NCBI RefSeq assembly: GCF_012932215.1
Contig: NZ_CP048788.1
Location: forward strand, 1,488,001 to 1,552,000
DNA: 64,000 nt
Direction of reading: 5' to 3'
Source of the DNA: Roseobacter ponti
GTDB taxonomy: Bacteria; Pseudomonadota; Alphaproteobacteria; Rhodobacterales; Rhodobacteraceae
The translations under genes and the position numbers were made by a program. The notes under the pieces were generated by a model, which had not been told where the DNA came from, ran no database searches, and saw only the letters and a program-made list of their open reading frames with translations. Shown here in pieces: positions 1 to 7,527 of this stretch (the stretch's first letter is position 1; every line of letters starts with the position of its first letter).

Positions 1-1195
1 CGGGGCGGAACATGAGCCAGATCAGAGCCGAGCCGGCCAGAGCCAGAAACGGTATCATCGCCAGATTGACCGCAGCCCAGCCTTCTTCGGGTGTCCCGCC
101 GGAGCAGTTCATCAGCCCGCCCGAGGACAGGGACGCAAGCGTGACACCGCCAAATACGATAAAGTCGTTTATCCCCTGCATGCGCCCGCGCTCTTCCGGG
201 GTGTGCTCGCCGGCGAGCATCGTCGTGGCTCCGATGAACCCGAAATTCCAGCCGAGCCCGAGCAGAATGAGCGCAACAAAGAAATTCTCCAGCGCAACAC
301 CGGAGAGGGCCACAAGACCCGCACCCGCCAGGATCACCAGACCCGTCGCCATGATCCGCTGGGTGCCGAACCGTGCAATCAGATGGCCGGTAAAGAACGA
401 GGGCACATACATCGCCAGAACGTGGGCGCTGACAATATCGGCCGCATGGGCCTTGTCATAACCGCAGCCGACCACCGCGAGCGGTGTCGATGTCATCACC
501 AGATTCATCAGCGCATAGGTGACGGTGGCGCAGATGACGGCCACCGCGATGCGCGGCGTGCGCAACAGTTCGAGGCGGCTGCGCCCGCGCGGAGCATCCT
601 TCTCAGGCGGGGCAGGCTTTGGGATGTCCAGAAACAGGAACAGAGCCGAGCCCGCGATGTTCAGCGCGATTACAGCGATATAGGTCCCGGTAAAGGGGAT
701 CACCCAGGCATCCGCCGTCAGTTTGACGATCTGCGGGCCGATAATCGCAGAGGCGAGGCCACCGGCCATTACGTAGGAAATCGCGCGGGGGCGGTAGGTG
801 TCCGAGGCCATATCCGCCGCCGCAAAGCGGTAAAACCCGTGTGCCGAGAAATAAATGCCGGTGATCAGGCTTCCTGCGAGCAGCAGGGGAAAGGACGCGG
901 TATACAGCCCCCAGGCGCCCACGGCACCACCGATTGCGCCCCCAGCAGCGCCCACGAAAAACCCGGCCCGCCGCCCGAACCGCTGCATGATGGCCGAGAC
1001 CGGATTGGCGGCCAGCATCGAGCCCAGAACGATCAGCGTGATCGGCAGGGTGGCAAAACAGATGTTGGATGCCAGCGACTGGCCTGCGAGGCCGCCAACC
1101 ACGAAAAGCATCGGCATCTGAGCCCCCAGGATCGCCTGAGCAAGCACCAGTACCACGACATTGCGCTTTGCACGGCTGTCCTGAGCGATTTCCAT
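1..1195 (-). CDS. MFS transporter, C-terminal end cut by window
   Basis: Reading the minus strand from the ATG at 1195 gives an open frame of about 398 codons that runs off the window start. It begins MEIAQDSRAKRN and is very hydrophobic, with repeated helices. Between the second and third helices sits the loop MQRFGRRAGF, matching the RxGRR-type motif A of the major facilitator superfamily. Such proteins export or import small molecules across the inner membrane by proton coupling; the substrate cannot be told from sequence. A GGGG stretch just upstream of the ATG may be the ribosome site. It is divergent from the cobK-like gene, with about 77 bases between starts. The C-terminal few residues or helices are missing because the window begins here. 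Confidence 0.85.
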   Translation of the reverse strand, partial: MEIAQDSRAKRNVVVLVLAQAILGAQMPMLFVVGGLAGQSLASNICFATLPITLIVLGSMLAANPVSAIMQRFGRRAGFFVGAAGGAIGGAVGAWGLYTASFPLLLAGSLITGIYFSAHGFYRFAAADMASDTYRPRAISYVMAGGLASAIIGPQIVKLTADAWVIPFTGTYIAVIALNIAGSALFLFLDIPKPAPPEKDAPRGRSRLELLRTPRIAVAVICATVTYALMNLVMTSTPLAVVGCGYDKAHAADIVSAHVLAMYVPSFFTGHLIARFGTQRIMATGLVILAGAGLVALSGVALENFFVALILLGLGWNFGFIGATTMLAGEHTPEERGRMQGINDFIVFGGVTLASLSSGGLMNCSGGTPEEGWAAVNLAMIPFLALAGSALIWLMFRP

Positions 1196-1272
1196 AAGCC
1201 CCTGACTATGCTGCGCACCGCGGCGTCGCAAGCCCCTTGTCTGTGCTGCATTTGAGGCTCACAGTGCGGCCC

Positions 1273-2022
1273 ATGAAGCACGGTGGCACGACCCTTGTTC
1301 TGGCAGGCGCGCGCGAGGCGCACGGGGTCGTGGCCGGGCTCGCTGAAAGCGGTGAAACGGTGATCGCAAGTCTGCCGGAACCCGAACGCGGGGTGCCACC
1401 ATTGCCGGTGTCTGTGCGGCAGGGCCGGTTTTCCGGTGAAGATGAGATGCGGGCCTGGATGGGCGCGCAGGATGTTCGCCGGGTTCTTGATGCCAGCCAT
1501 TCCTTTGATGATGATATCAGCAACATGGCCGCGGAGATCTGCCGCGCCGACGGTATGCCTTATCTGCGTATTCTGCGCGACGGCTGGATGCACACCGCCG
1601 CCGACCGCTGGAGCCGGTTTGCCACGATCTCTGAGGCCGTTCGCACCGTGCCGCAGGACGCGCGGATCTTCAGCAACACAGGGTTCGGCAGTCTGCGCCA
1701 TTACGCAGATTTTCCCGGGCAGCGGCTTTTTCTGCGCCAGACCGGACAGGCTGAGGCGACACCGCCATGGCCTTTCGTCACCATCGTCGCGGGACAGCCG
1801 CCGTTTTCCGAAGCGCAGGAGCGCGATCTTTTCACAGAACTGGCAATCACCGGGCTTATCTGCCGGGATGTGGGCGGGCCGGCCAGCTTTTCCAAACTGG
1901 CAGCGGCGCGCGCGCTGGGTCTGCCCGTCCTGATGATCAACCGTCCGGATCCGCCTCCGGACGTGACACTGGCCAGCACCGTGGCAGAGGCTCTGGCCTG
2001 GCAGGCGGCATGCCCGACATGA
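1273..2022 (+). CDS. cobK: Precorrin-6A reductase-like protein (CobK/CbiJ family)
   Basis: The product is about 249 residues, the usual size for CobK/CbiJ, which reduces precorrin-6A with NAD(P)H in corrin ring synthesis. The N-terminus TLVLAGAREA is a typical nucleotide-binding start. DASHSFDDD (about 73-81) matches the family's DATHPFA region, and the C-terminal stretch DVGGPASFSKLAAARALG followed by INRP matches the conserved end. I chose the ATG at 1273; an in-frame TTG at 1237 would add 12 residues. The stop overlaps the start of the glycosylase gene (ATGA at 2019-2022), so the two are probably co-translated. No other cobalamin gene is in the window, so this is an isolated cob gene. The family assignment rests on motifs read by eye. 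Confidence 0.75.
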   Translation: MKHGGTTLVLAGAREAHGVVAGLAESGETVIASLPEPERGVPPLPVSVRQGRFSGEDEMRAWMGAQDVRRVLDASHSFDDDISNMAAEICRADGMPYLRILRDGWMHTAADRWSRFATISEAVRTVPQDARIFSNTGFGSLRHYADFPGQRLFLRQTGQAEATPPWPFVTIVAGQPPFSEAQERDLFTELAITGLICRDVGGPASFSKLAAARALGLPVLMINRPDPPPDVTLASTVAEALAWQAACPT

Positions 2023-2642
2023 GATTGATTGAGACGGATGCGGATGTGGCCGAGGGGGCTGCGTGGCTTGCCCGCCGTGACCCCCGGTTTGCTGCGGCGC
2101 TGGACGTGACCGGCCCGCTGCCGCTGCGCCGCCGGCCGGACGGTTTTGCGCAACTGCTCAGCGCCATCGTCAGCCAGCAGGTGAGCGTCGCCTCGGCCCG
2201 CGCCATTCAGGAGCGGCTGAATGAGGCAGGGATGATCAGTGAGGAGGCGGTACTGGCCGTGACAGAAGAGGATCTGCGCGGCCTTGGTCTGAGCCGTCAG
2301 AAAGCCCGCTATACCCACGCGCTGGCCCATGCCGCTATTGATTATGACGTGCTGCGTGAGGCCCCTGACGCAGAGATTGTGAAAACGCTGACCGCAGTGC
2401 CGGGCATCGGTGTCTGGACGGCTGAAATCTATGCGATGTTCAGCCTGGGGCGCAGGGATGTCTTCGCCGCCGGCGATCTGGCGCTGCAGGAAGCGGCCCG
2501 GGTGTTGTTTGACCTGCCTGAGCGTCCGGCCGAACGCGACCTGCGCGCCATGGCTGCGGACTGGTCGCCCTGGCGGTCGGTTGCAGCGCGTCTGCTCTTT
2601 TCGTACTACAGGCACGCAAAACAAAGGGACGGGATCACATGA
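2019..2642 (+). CDS. alkA: DNA-3-methyladenine glycosylase II (AlkA-like, HhH-GPD)
   Basis: A 207-residue HhH-GPD glycosylase that removes alkylated purines in base-excision repair. The helix-hairpin-helix is at about 127-133 (VPGIGVW), followed by the GPD region with the catalytic aspartate at about 153 in AAGDLAL. LLSAIVSQQVS near 47-57 is the usual conserved helix. It lacks the N-terminal domain of E. coli AlkA, as do many bacterial short forms. I chose the ATG at 2019 because it overlaps the upstream stop as ATGA; an ATG at 2010 is also in frame. The 3' end overlaps the esterase start by ATGA (2639-2642), so cobK-like, glycosylase and esterase form a coupled run. Confidence 0.85.
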   Translation: MRLIETDADVAEGAAWLARRDPRFAAALDVTGPLPLRRRPDGFAQLLSAIVSQQVSVASARAIQERLNEAGMISEEAVLAVTEEDLRGLGLSRQKARYTHALAHAAIDYDVLREAPDAEIVKTLTAVPGIGVWTAEIYAMFSLGRRDVFAAGDLALQEAARVLFDLPERPAERDLRAMAADWSPWRSVAARLLFSYYRHAKQRDGIT

Positions 2643-3304
2643 CACGTGTACTGAATGCAGAGCGCCGCGCGCCGGTTTCGGGCGACACACGCTCGGTTGT
2701 GGTTTTCCTGCACGGATACGGGGCCAACGGCGCCGATCTGCTGGGGCTTGCCGACCCGCTGGGCGAACACCTGCCGGACACGCTTTTCGTGGCGCCCGAT
2801 GCGCCGGAAGCCTGTGCCGGCGCGCCGATGGGGTTTCAGTGGTTTCCGATCCCCTGGATCGATAACTCCTCCGAAGAGGAGAGCATGCGCGGGATGGCTC
2901 AGGCGGTGGATGATCTCAATGCCTTTCTCGATGCGCTGATGGTGGATGAAGATGTGCTGCCTGAGCAGGTGGTGCTTTTCGGCTTTTCGCAGGGCACGAT
3001 GATGGCCCTGCATGTCGCGCCGCGGCGTGAAGATGAAATCGCAGGCATCGTTGCTTTCTCGGGACGTTTGCTGAGCCCGGAGACCCTGGCCGATGATGTG
3101 GTTGTCCGTCCGCCTGTGCTGCTGGTGCATGGCGACATGGATGATGTTGTGCCGCCGCAGTCCCTGCCCGAGGCAGCAGAGGCGCTGCAGGAGGCTGGCT
3201 GGCAGGATGTCTTCGCACATATCATGAAAGGCACCGGCCACGGGATCGCGCCTGACGGCCTGTCTGTGGCGCTCGCATTCATGCGTGATAAACTCAGCCT
3301 CTGA
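2639..3304 (+). CDS. Phospholipase/carboxylesterase family alpha/beta hydrolase
   Basis: A 221-residue cytoplasmic alpha/beta hydrolase of the acyl-protein thioesterase/carboxylesterase family. The oxyanion region FLHGYGANG is at about 23-31. The nucleophile is Ser117 in GFSQG, the acid is in HGDMDDVVP (about 164-171), and the histidine is about 201 in GTGHGIAPDG. These make a complete catalytic triad, so the enzyme should be active on short-chain or lysolipid esters; the true substrate is unknown. Its start overlaps the stop of the glycosylase by four bases, which implies translational coupling, although the functional link to DNA repair is not obvious. No signal peptide is visible. Confidence 0.88.
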   Translation: MTRVLNAERRAPVSGDTRSVVVFLHGYGANGADLLGLADPLGEHLPDTLFVAPDAPEACAGAPMGFQWFPIPWIDNSSEEESMRGMAQAVDDLNAFLDALMVDEDVLPEQVVLFGFSQGTMMALHVAPRREDEIAGIVAFSGRLLSPETLADDVVVRPPVLLVHGDMDDVVPPQSLPEAAEALQEAGWQDVFAHIMKGTGHGIAPDGLSVALAFMRDKLSL

Positions 3305-3406
3305 CCGGCTGCACAGGCTCTGAGGCCATCCGCGGGGTTTGACAATCAGCGTGAAACTGGCTGTTGTTAATCTGCGAAACAAGCGCATCAATATCGGTCG
3401 GAAGCT

Positions 3407-4183
3407 ATGCCGGGCACACTCAGAACAACAGTCGATGAGCTTTATACCGGCTCAACGCGCCGCGCCGAACGCTTTCGTTATGCACTGATCGCTTTTGACC
3501 TGATCACCATCATGGCTTTTCTGGTCACCGCGCCGATGGAGCAGACGCGCGCAATGGAAGTGACAGGTCTGCTGATCGGGATACTGATCGCGATGGATTT
3601 TGCTGCCCGGCTGTGGATTGCGCCGGACCGTCGGGCGATGCTGTGCAAAATCTACACACTGGCCGATGCGGTGGTGATCGTGTCGCTGCTGATTACGCCG
3701 TTTATCCATCAGAATATCGCCTTTCTGCGGATTTTGCGCGGGCTGCGGATCATTCATTCCTACCACCTGCTCCGGGATCTGCGGCGCGCCAGCGTGCTAT
3801 TCCGGCGGCATGAGGATACGGTCATTGCTGTGGTAAACCTCTTTGTTTTTGTGTTTTTCACCACGTCCGTCGTGCATGCTATTTTTGCCGATAAGGCGGC
3901 CGGGCTGGACGGCTACATTGATGCGCTCTATTTCACGGTGACCACGCTCACAACAACCGGATACGGCGACATCACCCCGCAGACGACCGGTGGCAAGCTG
4001 ATGTCTGTTCTGATCATGCTGGTCGGGGTGGCATTGTTTGTCCAGCTGGCGCGCGCGATCATTCAGCCGGTCAAGGTAAACATGAAATGCCAGACCTGCG
4101 GACTGCTGAAGCACGACCCGGATGCCGTGCACTGCAAGCATTGCGGCGAGGTTGTTCACATCGAGACTTCCGGCCAGACCTGA
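3407..4183 (+). CDS. Voltage-gated potassium channel with C-terminal zinc ribbon
   Basis: A 258-residue ion channel with six predicted helices. The S4-like segment FLRILRGLRIIHSYHLLRDLRR (about 107-127) has regularly spaced arginines, and the selectivity filter TTTGYGD is at 182-188, which is diagnostic for K+ selectivity. After the last helix the protein ends in a short zinc-ribbon-like module with Cys228/Cys231 and Cys243/Cys246 (CxxC-X11-CxxC). The ribbon is an unusual cytoplasmic tail in place of RCK/KTN domains. A TTGACA at 3339-3344 could be a -35 element but I see no good -10. The gene stands alone, 102 bases after the esterase. The channel call is firm; the role of the ribbon is unknown. 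Confidence 0.9.
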   Translation: MPGTLRTTVDELYTGSTRRAERFRYALIAFDLITIMAFLVTAPMEQTRAMEVTGLLIGILIAMDFAARLWIAPDRRAMLCKIYTLADAVVIVSLLITPFIHQNIAFLRILRGLRIIHSYHLLRDLRRASVLFRRHEDTVIAVVNLFVFVFFTTSVVHAIFADKAAGLDGYIDALYFTVTTLTTTGYGDITPQTTGGKLMSVLIMLVGVALFVQLARAIIQPVKVNMKCQTCGLLKHDPDAVHCKHCGEVVHIETSGQT

Positions 4184-4310
4184 GCGCAGCAGCGGGCATG
4201 ACCTCAGGTCTGCGGACAGGGCGGGGCCACTGACGGGCAGCAGCCACCGGGGTCCGTTCCGTCGCCCGAAATGACCCGCAGACGAGAAAGAAGAACCTGA
4301 AAACTGCGCC

Positions 4311-4319
4311 TGTGGATAA
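4311..4319 (-). promoter_or_regulatory. Perfect DnaA box (TTATCCACA on minus strand)
   Basis: The plus strand reads TGTGGATAA, the exact complement of the E. coli-type consensus DnaA box, in the intergenic space between the K+ channel and the HNH gene. Two further perfect copies lie about 3 kb away at 7342-7350 and 7418-7426, all in the context CCTGTGGATAA. Whether DnaA binds here is inference. Confidence 0.45.
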
Positions 4320-4383
4320 CTGTCATATGCCTGTCATCCGGGCATCCTGACAAATGTGCGACATCTTGTGGTCACTCAGGGGC

Positions 4384-4411
4384 TTGCCAGCTTGAGACCA
4401 CGATATATAGT
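4384..4411 (+). promoter_or_regulatory. Possible sigma70-type promoter for the HNH gene
   Basis: TTGCCA (4384-4389), a 16-base spacer and TATAGT (4406-4411) resemble -35 and -10 elements. They sit about 60 bases before the HNH start in a locally AT-richer stretch of an otherwise gene-free 289-base gap. It is a match by eye only. Confidence 0.35.
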
Positions 4412-4472
4412 CAGCTTATCGGCGGGGCTGGCCCGCCGGACCGGACGCGGAACGGAAGGGTTGCGTATAGTT

Positions 4473-5057
4473 ATGGATGGCGATTTCAGAACAGATTTTA
4501 CGCGGAACCCCGCCGCACTCAGACACCGCCCCGCGCTTGTGCTGAATGCGGATTACCGTCCGCTGAGTTATTATCCGCTGTCGCTCTGGCCGTGGCAGGA
4601 GGCTGTCAAAGCGGCCTGGCTTGACCGGGTAGATATTGTCGCCGAGTACGAAGACATCGTCCGCTCTCCAAGTACCGAGATCAGAATCCCCTCGGTGGTC
4701 GTTCTCAAAGACTACGTGAAACCTCAAAAGCGCGTGGCCTTCACGCGCTTTAATTTATTTCTGCGCGACGAATTCCGCTGCCAGTACTGCGGCGCGCGCG
4801 GAGAACTTACGTTTGACCATGTGGTGCCGCGCGCATCCGGCGGCGTGACCAGCTGGCAGAACGTGGTCGCCGCCTGCAGCCCCTGTAACCTGAAAAAAGG
4901 CTCCAAACCGCTGCACCGCACGGGCATGGCGCTGCGTCGGCCGCCACGGCAGCCGGGCGCTGAAGAGCTGCGGAATATGGGTCGTAAATTTCCCCCGGGC
5001 TATCTGCATGACAGCTGGATGGATTTCCTCTACTGGGATGCTGAGCTGCAGGCGTGA
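4473..5057 (+). CDS. HNH endonuclease
   Basis: A 194-residue protein with a standard HNH nuclease fold in its C-terminal half. It has CQYC (Cys103/106), the catalytic DHVVPRASGG with Asp115-His116, Asn130, and the second zinc pair CSPC (Cys135/138). The N-terminal half (ALVLNADYRPL, then PLSLWPW) is typical of the stand-alone HNH family found as a single chromosomal gene in many alphaproteobacteria. I chose the ATG at 4473 because the family starts just before this conserved block; the frame is open further upstream to 4356 but reads as non-family sequence. There is no sign of an intron, phage or toxin partner next to it. The biological target is unknown. Confidence 0.85.
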   Translation: MDGDFRTDFTRNPAALRHRPALVLNADYRPLSYYPLSLWPWQEAVKAAWLDRVDIVAEYEDIVRSPSTEIRIPSVVVLKDYVKPQKRVAFTRFNLFLRDEFRCQYCGARGELTFDHVVPRASGGVTSWQNVVAACSPCNLKKGSKPLHRTGMALRRPPRQPGAEELRNMGRKFPPGYLHDSWMDFLYWDAELQA

Positions 5058-5093
5058 CGGCTTTCCGCCGGGCAGAAATGCGATGAACATAAA

Positions 5094-5121
5094 AAAAGGC
5101 AGAGCGGGTGCTCTGCCTTTT
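5094..5121. terminator. Bidirectional rho-independent terminator
   Basis: A 12-bp perfect stem AAAAGGCAGAGC / GCTCTGCCTTTT with loop GGGT, flanked by A-runs and T-runs. It sits between the HNH gene (plus) and the secreted-protein gene (minus), so it can end both converging transcripts. Confidence 0.85.
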
Positions 5122-5149
5122 CGTGTTTCCGGGATGTCAGAACCGGTAC

Positions 5150-5629
5150 TTACTCGTCGAATTTGGCAACGACGTTATCCGCAAAGGCATCCAGCATTGC
5201 CTGATAGTACACTTCACTGCCCATGGTCAGATCAGCAGTCTGCGTGCCGTCGGGATAATAGGCCACAGCCTGTTCGGCGCTGACGGTCAGGGTATAGTCG
5301 ATTTTGTTGAACAGCCCCGGCGCGTCGATTTCCACATCACCGATCAGTTTGCTGTCTGCGACGCCGATCGCCTGGGTAAAGCTGTTGGCGAGCTCAACAG
5401 AATTGATCTGCACTTCAATGCTTGCACCATTTTCTCCGATCTTCGAGACGAGCCGTTCTGCAATCTCGGTTTCCAGATCGTCGCTGATCGATGTCCAGAC
5501 CTGAGCCGCTTCGATGTTCTCAAGTGCTGTCAGGTCCGCTTCGACCTCAATAGACTGTACATCGGCCCGGGCGGCCATTGAGGTTGCCATCAGAAGTGCG
5601 GCGGCGGTCATCGTGAAACGTGTCATCAT
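5150..5629 (-). CDS. Secreted protein of unknown function
   Basis: A 159-residue protein with a clear Sec signal peptide: basic start MTRF, a hydrophobic stretch, and likely cleavage after MAARA near residue 22. The mature part is acidic, rich in alternating short hydrophobic segments (for example IEVQINSVEL, DYTLTVSAEQ), which suggests a beta-rich periplasmic domain. I do not recognise the family. Two adjacent ATGs are possible starts (5629 and 5626); an AAGGAG precedes them and fits the second slightly better. The gene is followed by the bidirectional terminator. The upstream minus-strand gene at 5840-6295 lies 210 bases away with no gene between, so it may have its own promoter there. Confidence 0.75.
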   Translation of the reverse strand: MMTRFTMTAAALLMATSMAARADVQSIEVEADLTALENIEAAQVWTSISDDLETEIAERLVSKIGENGASIEVQINSVELANSFTQAIGVADSKLIGDVEIDAPGLFNKIDYTLTVSAEQAVAYYPDGTQTADLTMGSEVYYQAMLDAFADNVVAKFDE

Positions 5630-5839
5630 CTTACTCCTTCAAAATCGCCCCTGATGCGGGGCGTTCGGGAGTTGAACTGCCGGGAAATGACGGTTGTTCC
5701 GCAGCGCCGCCCGGCCAGGCGGCTTTCCGCGCAGGGCGTGCGCAGACGAGATGCCTGCCACCCGGTCCGACACCGCGCAGAAAATGATGACCTCGTGCTG
5801 TATAAAACCGGATCTGGCAGCCACGACGCTGCCTCGTGT

Positions 5840-6295
5840 CTATCCGCCTAAAATGCCGTCCATATTCTGGAGGACCCCGATGATCAGAAATACCCCGGCA
5901 AAGAGGAGAATGGTAAAGACAAAGAGCTGGAACAGGATGGCACTTACGCCAAGTCCGACCGCAAAAAGGGCCGGGCGCCCGGGCTCGCGCCGGATCAGGC
6001 CGATCAGACCGAGGACGACCGCCAGCCCGGCCAGAATAGTGGCTCCCGCAATAAGCAACTGGTCGATATCGCGTTCCGGCACTTCAGGCGGCGGGTTCCC
6101 GATCCCCCGCAGAGCTTTCGTTGCAGAAAGGCGGATCTCTGCTGCGAGCTCTCCGATTGCCACGCCCGCACTCTGCTGCGGCGCAAACGGGCCTGCCCAG
6201 AGGTGAATGACCATGATCATCATTGCAATCACGCCAATCAGAAAGCCTGCTGTGCCTGCATTCGCCTGAAAGTGGAAATCTTCAGTCTTGATCAT
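5840..6295 (-). CDS. Membrane protein of unknown function
   Basis: A 151-residue integral membrane protein. A hydrophobic helix near residues 15-37 is followed by a polar loop of about 40 residues rich in Ala, Glu and Pro, then two or three more helices to the C-terminus. The start at ATG 6295 has a GGAG seven bases upstream; an in-frame GTG at 6316 is less likely. The sequence MIKTEDFHFQANAGTAGF at the N-terminus is distinctive but I do not recognise a characterised family. It lies 100 bases downstream of the exonuclease III gene on the same strand. Nothing visible indicates its function. Confidence 0.7.
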   Translation of the reverse strand: MIKTEDFHFQANAGTAGFLIGVIAMMIMVIHLWAGPFAPQQSAGVAIGELAAEIRLSATKALRGIGNPPPEVPERDIDQLLIAGATILAGLAVVLGLIGLIRREPGRPALFAVGLGVSAILFQLFVFTILLFAGVFLIIGVLQNMDGILGG

Positions 6296-6395
6296 ACCGG
6301 TACTCCGTTCCGGCACGGGTCTGACGGAGCAATGTGGCTGTGGTATGACGATTCAGCGCCATGCCACGGGCGCCGTGGGGCGCGAGACCGGGCCC

Positions 6396-7178
6396 TCAGG
6401 CAGCAAGATCAATCCAGACCGGCACGTGATCAGAGGGTTTGTCGCGGCCGCGGGTCTCTTTGTCGATCTGGCAGTCTCTCAGCATGTCTGCGGCCTGCGG
6501 GCTGAGCAGCAGGTGATCGATGCGAATGCCGTTGTTCCGGTTCCAGGCGCCGGCCTGGTAATCCCAGAAGCTGTAGTGTCCCGGACCCTGGGTGCGTGCG
6601 CGAAAGGCTTCGGTAAGGCCGAGATTAAGCAGCCGGCGGAAAGCAGTCCTGCTCTCAGGCCGGAACAGCGCATCCTCGCGCCAGCTTTCCGGTGTCGCGG
6701 CGTCTTCTGCCTGGGGAATGATGTTGTAATCCCCGGCCATCACAAAAGGGATCTCTTCGGCCAGCAGCGCACGTGCGCGGTCTTCGAGCCGAGCCATCCA
6801 CGCCAGCTTGTAGTCGTATTTAGGCCCGGGTGCCGGGTTGCCGTTGGGCAGATAGAGGCCGCAGAGGCGGATCGCGTCATGATCTCCCACCACGGTCGCT
6901 TCGATATAACGGGCCTGATCGTCGTCGGGGTCGCCGGGCAGGCCGCGCGTTACATCTTCCAGTGGCAGCTTTGACAGGATCGCGACCCCGTTAAAGCTCT
7001 TTTGCCCGTGTGTTTCGACGTTATAACCGCGTTCTTCGAATATCTCGCGGGGGAAGTTCTCATCGACGGATTTGATCTCCTGCAACAGCGCCACATCGGG
7101 TTTCGCCTCGTCAAGCCACGCGGGCAGGGCGTCGATGCGGGCTTTGATCCCGTTAATATTGAAGGTTGCTATTTTCAC
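6396..7178 (-). CDS. xthA: Exodeoxyribonuclease III / AP endonuclease
   Basis: A 260-residue member of the exonuclease III family, which cleaves DNA at abasic sites and trims 3' ends in base-excision repair. The N-terminus KIATFNINGIKAR, the metal-binding Glu in LLQEIK (about 34), AGDYNI, and the C-terminal SDHVPVW all match the family. I chose the GTG at 7178 because it gives the standard MKIATFN start and has GGGGGA six bases upstream; ATG at 7199 would add seven residues. It is divergent from the repeat-protein gene, and their shared 349-base upstream region holds DnaA and CtrA-like sites. Confidence 0.93.
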   Translation of the reverse strand: MKIATFNINGIKARIDALPAWLDEAKPDVALLQEIKSVDENFPREIFEERGYNVETHGQKSFNGVAILSKLPLEDVTRGLPGDPDDDQARYIEATVVGDHDAIRLCGLYLPNGNPAPGPKYDYKLAWMARLEDRARALLAEEIPFVMAGDYNIIPQAEDAATPESWREDALFRPESRTAFRRLLNLGLTEAFRARTQGPGHYSFWDYQAGAWNRNNGIRIDHLLLSPQAADMLRDCQIDKETRGRDKPSDHVPVWIDLAA

Positions 7179-7332
7179 CACCGATCCCCCGTTTTTCATC
7201 ACCGGGTATCGCCGATGCAGGCAGAGCGCGCAACAGCTTCCGCCGGAGACTGCCCGCCCGACCCGGTGCGCGGGCTGTGATTCTCGTTAACCATTATTCG
7301 CGAAGGATCAGGAATGGTTAATATCAACAGGG

Positions 7333-7350
7333 TTATCCACCTGTGGATAA
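7333..7350. promoter_or_regulatory. Inverted pair of DnaA boxes
   Basis: The sequence TTATCCAC-CT-GTGGATAA is an 8-base inverted repeat. The right half is a perfect DnaA box on the minus strand (TGTGGATAA, 7342-7350) and the left half matches eight of nine positions (TTATCCACC, 7333-7341). It lies in the divergent gap between xthA and the repeat-protein gene. Confidence 0.5.
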
Positions 7351-7417
7351 ATTATTTTCAGTGCAGGATCCGGGCGAAAACCCCGCCAGCCCGGTGAGAT
7401 TGCGACCACCCAGGACC

Positions 7418-7426
7418 TGTGGATAA
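7418..7426 (-). promoter_or_regulatory. Perfect DnaA box
   Basis: TGTGGATAA, identical to the copies at 4311 and 7342, and placed 8 bases before a CtrA-like site. The whole region 7179-7527 is gene-free and unusually rich in TTAAC half-sites (TTAA at 7287, 7318, 7434, 7445 and 7489). Confidence 0.45.
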
Positions 7427-7433
7427 CGGTGTA

Positions 7434-7448
7434 TTAACAGAGCGTTAA
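7434..7448. promoter_or_regulatory. CtrA-type binding site TTAA-N7-TTAA
   Basis: TTAA (7434-7437), seven bases, then TTAAC (7445-7449) exactly fits the alphaproteobacterial CtrA full-site pattern. It lies 80 bases upstream of the ATG of the repeat protein, so it is well placed to control that promoter. A short palindrome CCCGC-ATT-GCGGG (about 7470-7482) and another GTTAACG follow before the gene. CtrA control is inferred from the motif alone. Confidence 0.5.
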
Positions 7449-7527
7449 CGAGAAATTATCTTTGAGTTTCCCGCATTGCGGGCAAACGTTAACGGGCGAT
7501 CTGAAACTCACACCAAAGGGATACGAA

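Noticed and set aside
203-1255. Long plus-strand frame of 350 codons rich in Arg, His and Gln
   Set aside because: It lies antisense to a clear MFS transporter and has shadow-frame composition.
4473-5057. HNH gene as part of a mobile intron or restriction system
   Set aside because: No methylase, reverse transcriptase, repeats or intron folds flank it; the family occurs as a single chromosomal gene.
7179-7527. Possible chromosomal origin because of DnaA boxes and CtrA site
   Set aside because: No hemE, parAB, gidA, dnaA or dnaN nearby and only three perfect boxes; a regulatory or titrating role is more economical.
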